From positions 363,212-427,211 of the forward strand of contig JAQWRY010000088.1 in the NCBI GenBank assembly GCA_029243485.1: a stretch of 64,000 bases of DNA, written 5' to 3'. The position numbers and the translations under genes are program-made. Shown here in pieces: positions 1 to 9,347 of the stretch (the first letter of the stretch is position 1; each line of letters begins with the position of its first letter). This DNA comes from Candidatus Binatia bacterium. GTDB lineage: Bacteria; Desulfobacterota; Binatia; UBA12015. The notes under the pieces are model-generated. The model worked only from the letters and a program-made list of their open reading frames with translations, did no database searches and was not told the origin of the DNA.

Positions 1-2501
1 ACGCGCAGAGCGGTCACGCCGAGATCGGCGCGGTCCTGGCGGGCCTTCGCGATCTCGTAGAAGACCTTGCCGCTGCAGAACGCGATCGTGCGGACCTCTT
101 TTTCCTCGAGTGTGACCGGGTCGGCGAGGAGCGGTTCGAAGCGTCCTTCGGTGAGATCCTGAAGCGCAGAGGTGGCCGGCTTGAAGCGCAGCAGGCTCTT
201 CGGCGACATGACCACGAGCGGCTTGCGGAACCCGCGGAGCATTTGGCGGCGCAGGAGGTGGAAGAGCTGGGCGGCGGTCGTCGGTTGCACGACCTGGAGG
301 TTGTCGTCGCCGCAGAGTTGTAGGAATCGCTCCAGACGCGCACTCGAATGCTCGGGGCCCTGACCTTCGTAGCCGTGCGGGAGGTAGAGTACGAGGCCGC
401 TCGCCCGCTGCCACTTCGATTCCCCCGCGGCGATGAACGAGTCGATCATGATCTGAGCGCCGTTTGCGAAGTCGCCGAACTGGGCTTCCCAGATGCACAG
501 AGTCTCCGGGGCAGCAGAGGAGAAGCCGTACTCGAAGCCGAGGGCTGCTTCTTCCGAGAGGGGGCTGTCGATGACCTCGAAGCGCGCCTGTGCTTCGCCT
601 TCTGCGGTGATCGCGTTGAGCGGCGTGTGCGGCACTCCCGTCTCCTGGTCGTAGACGACGGAGTGTCGGTGACTGAAGGTTCCGCGGCGGCTGTCCTGGC
701 CGGCCAAACGGATGGGCGTCCCTTGGCGCAGAAGCGCACCGAACGAGAGCATCTCGGCGCAGCCGAAGTCGATCCCCTTACCGCGGCCGATCATCTCGAT
801 TCGGTCGTGGTAGACCTTCGCGACCTTCGGGTGCGGGATGTGGCTCTCGGGCACTTCGCCCGCGCGTCGTGCGATGTCGGTCAGAAGTTCGGCGGAGACC
901 TTGGTCTCGGCTCCCCGATCGTCGCTGGCCGGGCCGAGGCCCTTCCACGCGTCGCCGAAGCTGAACACTTCCTGGCGGGGCCGGAACTCGCGCGCGTAGT
1001 CGAGGGCGAGGTCGAGAACCTCGCGGACCTCCCGGTGGATGGCCGCCAACTCGGCTCCGGTGAACGAGCCTTCGGCGATCAGTTGCTTCTCGTAGATGTC
1101 ACGCGTGCCGGGGTGTTTGGCGATACGCCCGTACATCACGGGCTGCGTGAAGGTGGGCTCGTCGGTCTCGTTGTGGCCGTGCTTTCGGTAGCAGGTGAGA
1201 TCGATCACGGCGTCACGCTTGAAGCGTTGCCGGAAACCGACCGCGAGCCTGATCGCGTGCACGGCCATCTCGGGGTCGTCGGCGTTTACGTGGAAGACCG
1301 GTGACTCGATGATGCGGGCGATGTCGGTGGTGTACCGGGTCGGCCGAGACGCCTCGGGCGACGTTGTGAATCCGACCTGGTTGTTGATCACGACGTGAAT
1401 CGTGCCGCCGGTGAAGTAGCCGGGCAGGTGGCTCAGGAGCAGCGTTTCGGGAACGACCCCCTGACCGATGAACGCGGCATCGCCGTGCGCGAGGACGGGC
1501 ATCACCCGGCGGCGGGCCTTGTCGCCGAGCAGGTTCTGCTTCGCGCGAACCTTTCCCTCCACTACGGGATTCACCGCTTCGAGGTGGCTCGGGTTCGGCG
1601 TGAGCGACACATGGACGACCTGGCCTTCGCGCGTGTGGTGATCGCGCGAGTACCCCTGGTGATACTTCACGTCGCCGTCGCCCTGGACCCAGTCCGGTAG
1701 GAGGCTGCCTTCGAACTCGGCGAGGATCATCTCGTACGGCTTGCGAACTACGTTCGCGAGCACGTTGAGTCGGCCGCGGTGGGCCATGCCGAGGACGACT
1801 TGCTCGACGTCCTGGTTGGCCCCCTCTTCGATGAGGGACTCCAGCATCGGGATGAGGGTGTCGCCGCCCTCGAGCGAGAACCGCTTCTGGCCGGGGAACT
1901 TCTTGTGAAGGAATTGCTCGAAGGTCTCCGCCTCGACCAGCTTCGTGAAGATCTGGAGCTTGTCTTCGCGCGTGAGATTCGGCCGGTTCCGCGTGGGCTC
2001 CATCCGGTCTTCGAGCCACCCGCGTTGCTCGGAATCACGGATGCCGGTGAACTCGACGCCCATCGTCCCGCAGTAGGTCTCCTTCAACGCGGTCACGAGG
2101 TCGCCGAGCGTCGCGGGAGGCTCGCCGTGCAGGCCGCCGGGCTCGCAGGGGCGACTCAGATCTTCTTCTCGCAGGGAGTACTGACCGAGGTCGAGCAGCG
2201 GGTGCCACTCGGGCGGATCGCTCAGGGGATCGACGTTCGCGAGGAGGTGTCCAAGGTCCCGGTAGCCATGGACGAGCCCGAAGGTTCGCGGCCTGGGCGT
2301 CGTGCCGCTGGAGAGAGGGGAGGTCGCCACGGTGGGCGCGTGGACGGGGTCTCCCCCGCCGGCCTCGTTGCGGCCCAACTCGAGGCCTTGGAAGAACGCA
2401 CGCCAGGTCGGATCCACGGATTCCGGGTCCTGTTGGTACTGCTCCTGGAGCTGGTCGATGAACTCCGCGTTGGCGCGATTCACGAAGTCTGGCGTTGACA
2501 A
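1..2501 (-). CDS. sucA: 2-oxoglutarate dehydrogenase E1 component (C-terminus beyond window)
   Basis: Thiamine-diphosphate E1 of the cytosolic 2-oxoglutarate dehydrogenase complex of the TCA cycle. About 833 codons are visible of a family length near 930; the frame stays open to base 1, so the end is cut by the window. Seen: N-terminal MSTPDFVNRANAEFI peptide that in this family helps bind E2, GMAHRGRLNVLANV near residue 240, and the thiamine-diphosphate motif HGDAAFIGQGVVPE near residue 338. I chose a TTG start at 2499-2501 because AGAGGAG lies 5 bases upstream and no ATG or GTG fits better. It is divergent from tamA. An E2 gene (sucB) would be expected downstream, outside the window. Confidence 0.95.
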   Translation of the reverse strand, partial: MSTPDFVNRANAEFIDQLQEQYQQDPESVDPTWRAFFQGLELGRNEAGGGDPVHAPTVATSPLSSGTTPRPRTFGLVHGYRDLGHLLANVDPLSDPPEWHPLLDLGQYSLREEDLSRPCEPGGLHGEPPATLGDLVTALKETYCGTMGVEFTGIRDSEQRGWLEDRMEPTRNRPNLTREDKLQIFTKLVEAETFEQFLHKKFPGQKRFSLEGGDTLIPMLESLIEEGANQDVEQVVLGMAHRGRLNVLANVVRKPYEMILAEFEGSLLPDWVQGDGDVKYHQGYSRDHHTREGQVVHVSLTPNPSHLEAVNPVVEGKVRAKQNLLGDKARRRVMPVLAHGDAAFIGQGVVPETLLLSHLPGYFTGGTIHVVINNQVGFTTSPEASRPTRYTTDIARIIESPVFHVNADDPEMAVHAIRLAVGFRQRFKRDAVIDLTCYRKHGHNETDEPTFTQPVMYGRIAKHPGTRDIYEKQLIAEGSFTGAELAAIHREVREVLDLALDYAREFRPRQEVFSFGDAWKGLGPASDDRGAETKVSAELLTDIARRAGEVPESHIPHPKVAKVYHDRIEMIGRGKGIDFGCAEMLSFGALLRQGTPIRLAGQDSRRGTFSHRHSVVYDQETGVPHTPLNAITAEGEAQARFEVIDSPLSEEAALGFEYGFSSAAPETLCIWEAQFGDFANGAQIMIDSFIAAGESKWQRASGLVLYLPHGYEGQGPEHSSARLERFLQLCGDDNLQVVQPTTAAQLFHLLRRQMLRGFRKPLVVMSPKSLLRFKPATSALQDLTEGRFEPLLADPVTLEEKEVRTIAFCSGKVFYEIAKARQDRADLGVTALR

Positions 2502-2630
2502 GTGTTCTCCTCTGCCGGCCGTTTGGCTCGGGTGGGACTGGTATCGAGAATCGTAACGGTTGGGTGCGGTGCAGACCAATCCATGACTCTCTTTTCTCGG
2601 CTCCCGGGCCGTGTTTGTTAAGGCCACTGA

Positions 2631-4568
2631 GTGTTTCGAGTCTGGGCAAGCCGAGCGGCAGTTCTGGTCGCGGGGGTGATGCTCCTGGCCACGGCCCAGC
2701 CACCGCTCTCGCTCGCGGAGGAGGCCGCGGGGGGCGAGTCGGCTCCTCGGACCGTCTCGCTCTCGGATTTCGATATCCGGGGTCCGTGGCGGCTGACTGG
2801 CGTCTCGATCGAGGGGCTGGGATGGTTCGAGGCCTGGACCATCGGATCCTCCCTACAGACCCAGGCGCGTCCCTGGTGGAGCTTCTGGAGCGACCACCCC
2901 GCGTTTGTTCCGGCGTACCTCTACGGGGACCTGGACATGATTCGTTCTCGGATGCAGGCCGAGGGCTACTACAGGGCCTTTGTGGAGGAGAAGATCGTCA
3001 TCGTGAAGCCGCCCGGAAGGCGGCCGTCCTTGGCGAAGGAGGGAACGCCCGGCGAGATCGAAGTGCGGATCGAGGTCGATCCCGGACTGCCGGTCGTTGT
3101 GTGCAGCCTCTACGTTGACCTCGAGACCGTCACGCTGCCCGCAGATTCAGCAGCGGAGATTGCCAAGAAATTTCCGCTCGAGGTCGGCCAGCCGTTCACA
3201 CGCGCCGGCTACCAGGCAGCTGCTCAGCGTTATGCCCAATATTTGGCAGACCACGGCTACCCGCAGGCCACCGTCGAACGACACGCCCGCGTGGACGTGC
3301 TAAGCCGCTGCGCCGAGGTGGCCTACGGACTCGCGGCGGGGCCGCACGCAGTCTTCGGAAAGACCACCCTCTCGGGACTCACCACGATCCCCGACGAGAT
3401 TGCGCTGCGGGAGGTCGCTTACGAGGCGGGCAAGCAGTACGACGAGAAGCGGATGCGGGAGACGCAGAGTCGTCTCCGCGGCACCCGACTCTTTTCCGTC
3501 GTCCGCGTCGAGAAGGGGAAGGTCACGGACGACGGCGAGGTGCCGGTCGGCATTGAACTCACTGAGGGCCCGCCGCACGAGATCCGTCTCGGCGTTGGCT
3601 ACGGAACCGACGATGGCGTCCGGGGGCTGGCGTCGTGGTGGAACTACAACTTCCTTGGTGGCAACCGACGACTTGGCTTCTCGACGAGGATCTCGCGGAT
3701 CAATCGGTGGGTCGAAGCCTCGTTCGTGCAGCCGCACTTCCCGCGCCGGCGCGACACTGCCTCGATCTCGTTCACGCTCGGTCAGCAAGACGAGTCGACG
3801 TATCTCGACAACAGCTTCGTTGCGACGCCGAAGGTGAGTTGGTGGATCAACAAGAATGCGACCGCGACGACCTACTACACGTTTAGGTACGACAGCCTCT
3901 CGGACGTGACCGACGAGACCGTTGCAGACCTGGGCCCCGCCGGTCAGTTCCAGAACTCCGGTTTCACCAGCACGATCGGCCTCGGCATGCGCTGGCTGGG
4001 CTTTAACGATCCGGCGAATCCTACCAGTGGCCTCGGCCTCGCACTCGCCGGCGAGCTGTCCGGGGGGCGGCTGGGCGCGGACTTCGACCTGTTCCGGCTG
4101 CTCGGCCAGGCCGCGTACTACCAGCCTCTGTGGGGGGACCTCGTGTTCGCAGTGACCCTGCGGGGGGGCTCGATCGTGCCGTATGACGAGACGCCTCAGG
4201 TGCCGTTATGGGCCCGGCTCTACGCCGGTGGGAACGCGTCGTTTCCTCTGCGCGGGTACGGCAGGCGGCGTGTCGGTCCGCTGTCGGGTTCGGACGATCC
4301 CCTGGGCGGCCGAACCGCGATCGTCACGACGACGGAACTTCTCTACCCGATCGGCGGGCCCGTCCTCGGCGTTCTGTTCTTCGACGCCGGTGACGTCGAG
4401 TTGTCCGCTTGGACGATCAAGCCGGAGAACGTACAGAAGGGCGTTGGCGCGGGGCTCCGGGCGGTCACGCCGGTCGGTCCCGTCGAGATCGACTTCGGAT
4501 TCGGACTGGATCACCCCGCGGGCGATTCGGTGTTTCAGGTGAACTTCACAATCGGGCCCCAGTTCTGA
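2631..4568 (+). CDS. tamA: TamA-like outer-membrane protein of the Omp85 superfamily
   Basis: 645 residues beginning with GTG, with a signal peptide (hydrophobic RAAVLVAGVMLLATA, cleavage near PPLSLA). Residues about 40-330 read as tandem POTRA-type periplasmic domains (for example FPLEVGQPFTRAGYQAAAQRY and ALREVAYEAGKQYDEKRMRE). From about 330 to the end is a D15/Omp85 beta-barrel with alternating aromatic strands and the late GGNASFPLRGYGRRRVGPL segment. The last strand ends in a C-terminal phenylalanine (FTIGPQF), typical of Bam-inserted barrels. tamB follows after 2 bases, which supports a TamA role in inserting outer-membrane proteins or moving lipid rather than BamA. An ATG further in (MLLATAQ) would spoil the signal peptide. 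Confidence 0.88.
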   Translation: MFRVWASRAAVLVAGVMLLATAQPPLSLAEEAAGGESAPRTVSLSDFDIRGPWRLTGVSIEGLGWFEAWTIGSSLQTQARPWWSFWSDHPAFVPAYLYGDLDMIRSRMQAEGYYRAFVEEKIVIVKPPGRRPSLAKEGTPGEIEVRIEVDPGLPVVVCSLYVDLETVTLPADSAAEIAKKFPLEVGQPFTRAGYQAAAQRYAQYLADHGYPQATVERHARVDVLSRCAEVAYGLAAGPHAVFGKTTLSGLTTIPDEIALREVAYEAGKQYDEKRMRETQSRLRGTRLFSVVRVEKGKVTDDGEVPVGIELTEGPPHEIRLGVGYGTDDGVRGLASWWNYNFLGGNRRLGFSTRISRINRWVEASFVQPHFPRRRDTASISFTLGQQDESTYLDNSFVATPKVSWWINKNATATTYYTFRYDSLSDVTDETVADLGPAGQFQNSGFTSTIGLGMRWLGFNDPANPTSGLGLALAGELSGGRLGADFDLFRLLGQAAYYQPLWGDLVFAVTLRGGSIVPYDETPQVPLWARLYAGGNASFPLRGYGRRRVGPLSGSDDPLGGRTAIVTTTELLYPIGGPVLGVLFFDAGDVELSAWTIKPENVQKGVGAGLRAVTPVGPVEIDFGFGLDHPAGDSVFQVNFTIGPQF

Positions 4569-4570
4569 TC

Positions 4571-7500
4571 ATGTCTGCGCGTCGCCTAATGAGCTGGTTG
4601 TTCGTCGCCGTCGTGACGGTCGTCGTCGCGGTCGGTCTGGCGATCGCGCTCGTGTTGATCGTTCTGCCGATGCCGGCCACCCGCGAGTGGGTTCGGGGGG
4701 AGTTGGAGACGGTGTTGTCGTCGGCTCTCGACGATGAGGTGAGGATCACCGCCGTGCCCTCGCTTTGGCCGACGTGGATCACGCTGCAGGGCGTTTCGAT
4801 CGGCGGCGACGACGCGGTCGTGCGCGCCGAATCACTGACGCTGGAACTCAGGATTCCGAGCCTTACGCCGCCGCGGCTCCGGGTGGACGTGGTGCTCGTT
4901 CAGCCGGATCTCGACCTCGTCCGCGAAGCCGACGGTCGGTGGAACGTCGAGAAATGGGCAGGCCCGGACGAGAGTCCGGAGCCCGCGGACGGGGGGCTCG
5001 GAATCCCGCGTTGGCTCGGGCGCGTCGGACTCGAGCTTCGCGACGGGCGAATCAGGCTCGCCGGGATGTCGCCGGAGCCGCTGCGTCTCTCGTCCCTCTC
5101 GGTCTCGGGACGCCTCTGGGTCGGAGTGGTGCGCGACTCGGTCGTCGAAGTCGACGCCCTGTCGGTCGCGCTTGGCGACGCCTCGCGCCTTGGACTCCAC
5201 GGAACGTACGAGCTCGAGGGCGAGCAGCGCTTGCATGCCGTCCTCAAGGTGGACCCCCTGGTGGGCGCCGACCTCGCGGGGCTGGTTCCGGAGCTTCGCG
5301 ACGATGCGAGAGTCGCAGGCACGGTGGAAGCAGAAGGAGCTGTGGATTATCCGAAGCTCGCGCTCGACCTTACGAGTGGCGACGCGCGGCTGGTCGGGCA
5401 CGGAGCGCTCGAGTCCGAGAACGGGGACCAGGCCATAACCGTTTCGTTCGACGCGACCGAGATCGATGTCGCCGCATTCGTACACGGCGCGCCCGCCGGG
5501 GAGGTGACGGCAAAAATGGATACGTCGGCGTCGCTGCGCGGCGATGAGGTCCAGCGGATCGAGGGTCAGCTCACGGTGACGAAGAGCCGCCTATTCGACG
5601 TGGAGGTGGAAAACCTCAGCGTCCACGCGACCACGACGGACGGCGATGTCGATTTGAAGGTCGATGCGGCGACTCCCGACAACGGGGTGCGCACGTCTCT
5701 GCGTGGTTCGGTGCAACTTGCGGCTCCGCACCGCGCGCGGGCATCGGGAGACGTCGAGTTAAACGACCCCGCCGCACTCTCGGAGGCTCTCGGGACCTAT
5801 CTGTCCGCAAGCAACCTGAAAGCGACGATCACAGCGGAGGTCGACGACCCGACGACCGACAGTCCGACGGGGATGCTCGACCTGAAGTTCGCGCCGGGCC
5901 GCCTACGTGGCGTGCCCGTGGATGGCGGTGAACTCAGCGCGAGGCTTCGGCCGGATCTGGTGAGTCTCGAGCGGCTCTGGATCGGCGCTGACCGTACGAA
6001 CCTCGAAGGCCATGCGTGGGCGCAGCTCCAAGGTCCGCCGGATCAGCGCGCGGTGGGCGGCGAGATCCGCGGCCCGCTCAGCCTCGCGCTCTTCACGAAT
6101 GCCTACGGCGTGGTCGAGACCGATCTCAAGTTTTGGGGACATCTCGAGGATCTCGGTCTCTCGGCTCTCGTCCAAACGAGCGGTCCGGTCGAGCTGCCGG
6201 GATTGGAAGGGACCTTCTCGTCGCGGATCGAGGCGACCGAACTTGGCGGAACCGGGGGGAAGGCCGATCTTGAGCTGACGGGCCTCTTCGCACCGGACGC
6301 GTCGGTGTCCCGGATCTTCGGTCGCGACGACAGGCAGACCACGGTGCGGGCCTCGTGGGCACGCGTGCCCACGGGCGACACCGCCGGACCGCCGCTTGAC
6401 CGCGTCGAGTTCGATGCCCGTATGGGCGATGCGGCCAAGAGTGGAGGGAGCTTCCAGGCGGTGGTGCAGCGGCGCGGCGACCAGGCGCACGTCGAGGTGC
6501 CGGGATTGGAGATCCGTCCGGTGGTCGGGCCGGCGTGGCGCCTGGTGTCCCCCGCCAAGGTTGACGTCACCGCCGACGGCGTCGCGGTGCAAGACGTGCG
6601 CGTGGAGGTCGGGGGCGGTCGAATCGAGGCACAGGGGCACGTCGCGGGAGAAGCCGGGCCGCGCAACGACCTCGCCGTTCGGGTGAACGACATCGACCTC
6701 GCGTTGCTCTGCGAGCTTCTCGTCGTGGGCGACGAGTGCTCGGGGAAGCTCGGGGCGAGTCTCGATGTCCAGGGCTCGGCGGCACGGCCGAACGTCATCT
6801 TCGATCTCGGGATCGACGAGCTCGCCGCTTCCGGGCAAGACTACGGAACGCTGCGGGCGAGTGCGCGCACGGAGGGCTCCGGGCTCGCGATCGCCGCACG
6901 TATCGAAGGGGGCGACGCCGGTACGCTCGATCTGAACGGCCAGCTTCCGCTCGAGGCGGGAGGGCGGGCCCCGGCGGTTTCGATGAATCAGCCCGCGCGC
7001 GTTCAGCTTCGGGCGACGGATCTTCAGATCGACGTTTTTCGCGCGCTGGCCGGTCGCGCCGTGCGCCGGCTGGACGGCCGAGCGACTGCGCAGGTGGATC
7101 TTCGCGGGCCGCTTGCGGATCCGCGGCTCGACGGGAGCCTTACGATCGAGGACCTCACGTTCAGCGCGGCGGCTATCGGTGCGACGCATCGCCACGGGCG
7201 CGTTCGTCTGTCGATCGACTCGAAGCGGTTCAAGCTCGAGGAACTCACACTCGATGAGGGTGCGATCACGGCGGGCGGCGAAGTCCGGTTGGCCGGGGGC
7301 TTCCCGACAGCGTTCGATCTCTGGCTCGCTCTGGACGGTGCCGAGGTCGTGAGTCGGTCCGAAGCTGACGCGACGGCGAGCGGGCGCGTCGCACTCACCG
7401 GACCCGTCGATGCCCCGCATCTTGAGGGCGACGTGACGATCGATCGCGCGACCATCCGTCCGACGATCGCGCCCGGAGGCGGGAAGCCCGAGCCCGATCC

Positions 7501-8398
7501 GAGCGTCGTAGTCGTCCGAAGGTACGGAAGCGAGCCGGCGTGGACGTCCGGTGTTCCCCCTTCGCTGGGGGGCGAGGCCGAGAGCCGGCCGGTGCGTTCT
7601 CCTTTGGCCGATCCTCGGGCGAAGGCGGGCATGCCAAACCTCTACGAAGATCTCACGATGATCGTCGCCGTTCGGCTGGGGGGTCCGGTCGTCGTGCGCC
7701 GCTACGATGCGAACATGCGGCTCTCGGGTGAGGTGTATCTCACGAAGAAACCAGACGACGAGTTGCGGATTTCCGGCGGCATCGGCGGCAGGCAGGGCTG
7801 GTACATCTTTCAGGGACGACGGTTCGAGATTCGCTCGGCGTACGTGACCTTCAGCGGCGAGACGCCGCTCGATCCCTATCTCGATGTCTCGGCCCAGTAC
7901 CGCACCGGTGACTATCTCGTCCGGATTCGCATTGCCGGAACCGCGAAGCACCCGAGCCTGGATCTCTCGAGCGATCCCGCTCTCGACCAGAGCGATATCT
8001 TGTCCGTCGTGCTGTTCGGCAAGCCGGCATCACAGCTGAGCGACTCCCAGGGGCAGGTTCTTCAGAGTCAGGCGTTCGCGCTTCTGGCCTCGTACGTGGC
8101 GCCGGCACTGCAGCGGTCCGTGCTCGACACCTTGGGCCTGACGAGCCTGACCTTCTCGATGCCGACCGGTGACACCGCCGGTACGATCGGGGTCGGGCGC
8201 TACATCGGCGAGGACCTATTCATCTCCGTCGCGCGTGATTTCGGTGGTCCGAGTGGGGGCACGAGTCGGCAGCTCCAGGGGCTCGTGGGTTCGTCGGTGA
8301 CGATCCAGTACTACCTGACGCCGTCGGTGACCCTGCAGGGCGCGTCGTCGACCGAGGGCGAGAGCAGTGTAGACGTGATCTGGCACCGGCGGTATTGA
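4571..8398 (+). CDS. tamB: TamB/AsmA-like translocation and assembly module protein
   Basis: 1275 residues. A single N-terminal membrane anchor (LFVAVVTVVVAVGLAIALVLIVL) is followed by a very long, repetitive beta-strand region with AsmA-like features (RVDVVLVQPDLDLVREADGRWNVEKW near residues 100-125) and a C-terminal TamB (DUF490) domain. That domain includes the PSLDLSSDPALDQSDILSVVLFG segment near residue 1135, a hallmark of the family, and ends with a strand. Family members bridge inner and outer membranes as a hydrophobic groove for lipid transport and work with TamA. The ATG lies 2 bases after the tamA stop, so the pair is an operon. The frame also stays open upstream inside tamA, but that extension is not credible. 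Confidence 0.9.
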   Translation: MSARRLMSWLFVAVVTVVVAVGLAIALVLIVLPMPATREWVRGELETVLSSALDDEVRITAVPSLWPTWITLQGVSIGGDDAVVRAESLTLELRIPSLTPPRLRVDVVLVQPDLDLVREADGRWNVEKWAGPDESPEPADGGLGIPRWLGRVGLELRDGRIRLAGMSPEPLRLSSLSVSGRLWVGVVRDSVVEVDALSVALGDASRLGLHGTYELEGEQRLHAVLKVDPLVGADLAGLVPELRDDARVAGTVEAEGAVDYPKLALDLTSGDARLVGHGALESENGDQAITVSFDATEIDVAAFVHGAPAGEVTAKMDTSASLRGDEVQRIEGQLTVTKSRLFDVEVENLSVHATTTDGDVDLKVDAATPDNGVRTSLRGSVQLAAPHRARASGDVELNDPAALSEALGTYLSASNLKATITAEVDDPTTDSPTGMLDLKFAPGRLRGVPVDGGELSARLRPDLVSLERLWIGADRTNLEGHAWAQLQGPPDQRAVGGEIRGPLSLALFTNAYGVVETDLKFWGHLEDLGLSALVQTSGPVELPGLEGTFSSRIEATELGGTGGKADLELTGLFAPDASVSRIFGRDDRQTTVRASWARVPTGDTAGPPLDRVEFDARMGDAAKSGGSFQAVVQRRGDQAHVEVPGLEIRPVVGPAWRLVSPAKVDVTADGVAVQDVRVEVGGGRIEAQGHVAGEAGPRNDLAVRVNDIDLALLCELLVVGDECSGKLGASLDVQGSAARPNVIFDLGIDELAASGQDYGTLRASARTEGSGLAIAARIEGGDAGTLDLNGQLPLEAGGRAPAVSMNQPARVQLRATDLQIDVFRALAGRAVRRLDGRATAQVDLRGPLADPRLDGSLTIEDLTFSAAAIGATHRHGRVRLSIDSKRFKLEELTLDEGAITAGGEVRLAGGFPTAFDLWLALDGAEVVSRSEADATASGRVALTGPVDAPHLEGDVTIDRATIRPTIAPGGGKPEPDPSVVVVRRYGSEPAWTSGVPPSLGGEAESRPVRSPLADPRAKAGMPNLYEDLTMIVAVRLGGPVVVRRYDANMRLSGEVYLTKKPDDELRISGGIGGRQGWYIFQGRRFEIRSAYVTFSGETPLDPYLDVSAQYRTGDYLVRIRIAGTAKHPSLDLSSDPALDQSDILSVVLFGKPASQLSDSQGQVLQSQAFALLASYVAPALQRSVLDTLGLTSLTFSMPTGDTAGTIGVGRYIGEDLFISVARDFGGPSGGTSRQLQGLVGSSVTIQYYLTPSVTLQGASSTEGESSVDVIWHRRY

Positions 8399-8404
8399 AG
8401 ACAC

Positions 8405-8839
8405 ATGAAGGGTCGCATCACTCAGGTCGATCATCTCGGAATCTACGTCACCGACATCGATGCCGCCGTGCGATTCTGGCGCGACGTCGTCGGTCTCGAA
8501 TGCACGGGTCCGGAGGACAATCCCGAACACGGCATCCGGTTGGCGCACGTTTGCGTGAACGGACTGGAGTTGGAGTTGATCGAGGCGCCCGTCGAGAAGA
8601 CGCAGCTTCGGCACATGCCCTACCAGGGGCCGGGGATCTACCACGTAGGTCTGCGCACCGACGACGTGCCGGCTGCGATGTCCCGCCTACAGGAGGCCGG
8701 GCTTCGCGCGCTCGACCCCGAGCCGCGAGAAGGCGAGGGCATGCGCGTTCAATTCGCGTCGCCCGACGGGCCGAGCCAAGGTGTGATGATCGAGGTCGTG
8801 GAGCGCCTGCGGCCCCCACCGGCGGACCGGAAAAGCTGA
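8405..8839 (+). CDS. VOC (glyoxalase/epimerase) family protein
   Basis: 144 residues with the paired beta-alpha-beta-beta-beta modules of the vicinal-oxygen-chelate fold. The first metal ligand motif is QVDHLGIYVTDIDAAVRFWRDVVGLE (His10), the middle ligand lies in GIYHVGLRTDDVPAAMSRLQEAG (His80), and the likely last ligand is Glu in GVMIEVVE. The pattern resembles methylmalonyl-CoA epimerase and other acyl-CoA-linked VOC enzymes; the exact substrate is not fixed by the sequence. It starts 6 bases after tamB and ends 1 base before the convergent MaoC gene. Acyl-CoA epimerisation would fit the fatty-acid genes elsewhere in the window. Confidence 0.75.
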   Translation: MKGRITQVDHLGIYVTDIDAAVRFWRDVVGLECTGPEDNPEHGIRLAHVCVNGLELELIEAPVEKTQLRHMPYQGPGIYHVGLRTDDVPAAMSRLQEAGLRALDPEPREGEGMRVQFASPDGPSQGVMIEVVERLRPPPADRKS

Positions 8840-8840
8840 G

Positions 8841-9260
8841 CTACTTCCCTTCGAGTGCGTCGCCGACGAGTACCGAATCGCCGTCCTGATTCGTGCAGGT
8901 CGTGCGACAGCGGAGGCGGCGCTGTTCGGGTAGGAGCTTCACGATCTCGGATGTCGCCGTGATCGTATCGCCGATGAACACGGGGCGCAGGAACCGGAGC
9001 GTCTGCTCGATCGAAATGGCGCCGGGCGTTCCCAGCAGGAGTCCGTTGGTCGTCGACAACAGACTCGCGGTCAGCATCCCATGGACGACCGGGCGCCCGT
9101 AGCGACTCTCGCGGGAGTAGTCGCCGTCGCGGTGGGCGGGATGCTCGTCTCCGCAGAGCGCGGCGAACTGCGCGACATCCTCGGCTGTGAACGTCTTCGT
9201 GAACGAGGCGCGGTCGCCGATTCGGAACGCCTCGAAGGGCTTGTCGTTGTAGGGGGTCAT
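8841..9260 (-). CDS. MaoC-like acyl-CoA hydratase
   Basis: 139 residues with a single hot-dog fold of the MaoC/R-specific enoyl-CoA hydratase type. Seen: RASFTKTFTAEDVAQFAALCGDEHPAHRD, with the catalytic Asp and His of the hydratase-2 pattern (D-x4-H), and YGRPVVHGMLTASLLSTTNGLLLG, the conserved GRPVVHG helix cap. Family members hydrate trans-2-enoyl-CoA to (R)-3-hydroxyacyl-CoA for beta-oxidation, polyhydroxyalkanoate or side-chain pathways. The ATG at 9258-9260 begins MTPYNDKPFEAFRIGD. The reading frame continues open upstream to 10379, but that part is antisense to two other genes and is not coding. Confidence 0.85.
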   Translation of the reverse strand: MTPYNDKPFEAFRIGDRASFTKTFTAEDVAQFAALCGDEHPAHRDGDYSRESRYGRPVVHGMLTASLLSTTNGLLLGTPGAISIEQTLRFLRPVFIGDTITATSEIVKLLPEQRRLRCRTTCTNQDGDSVLVGDALEGK

Positions 9261-9347
9261 CGTTCTGCGGCAGAGCGCGCTCCGCTCTGGGCGAGAAGGT
9301 AGCCGGGACCGGCTCGGGCGGTCAATCGGACGTGGGGGGCTCGCGCC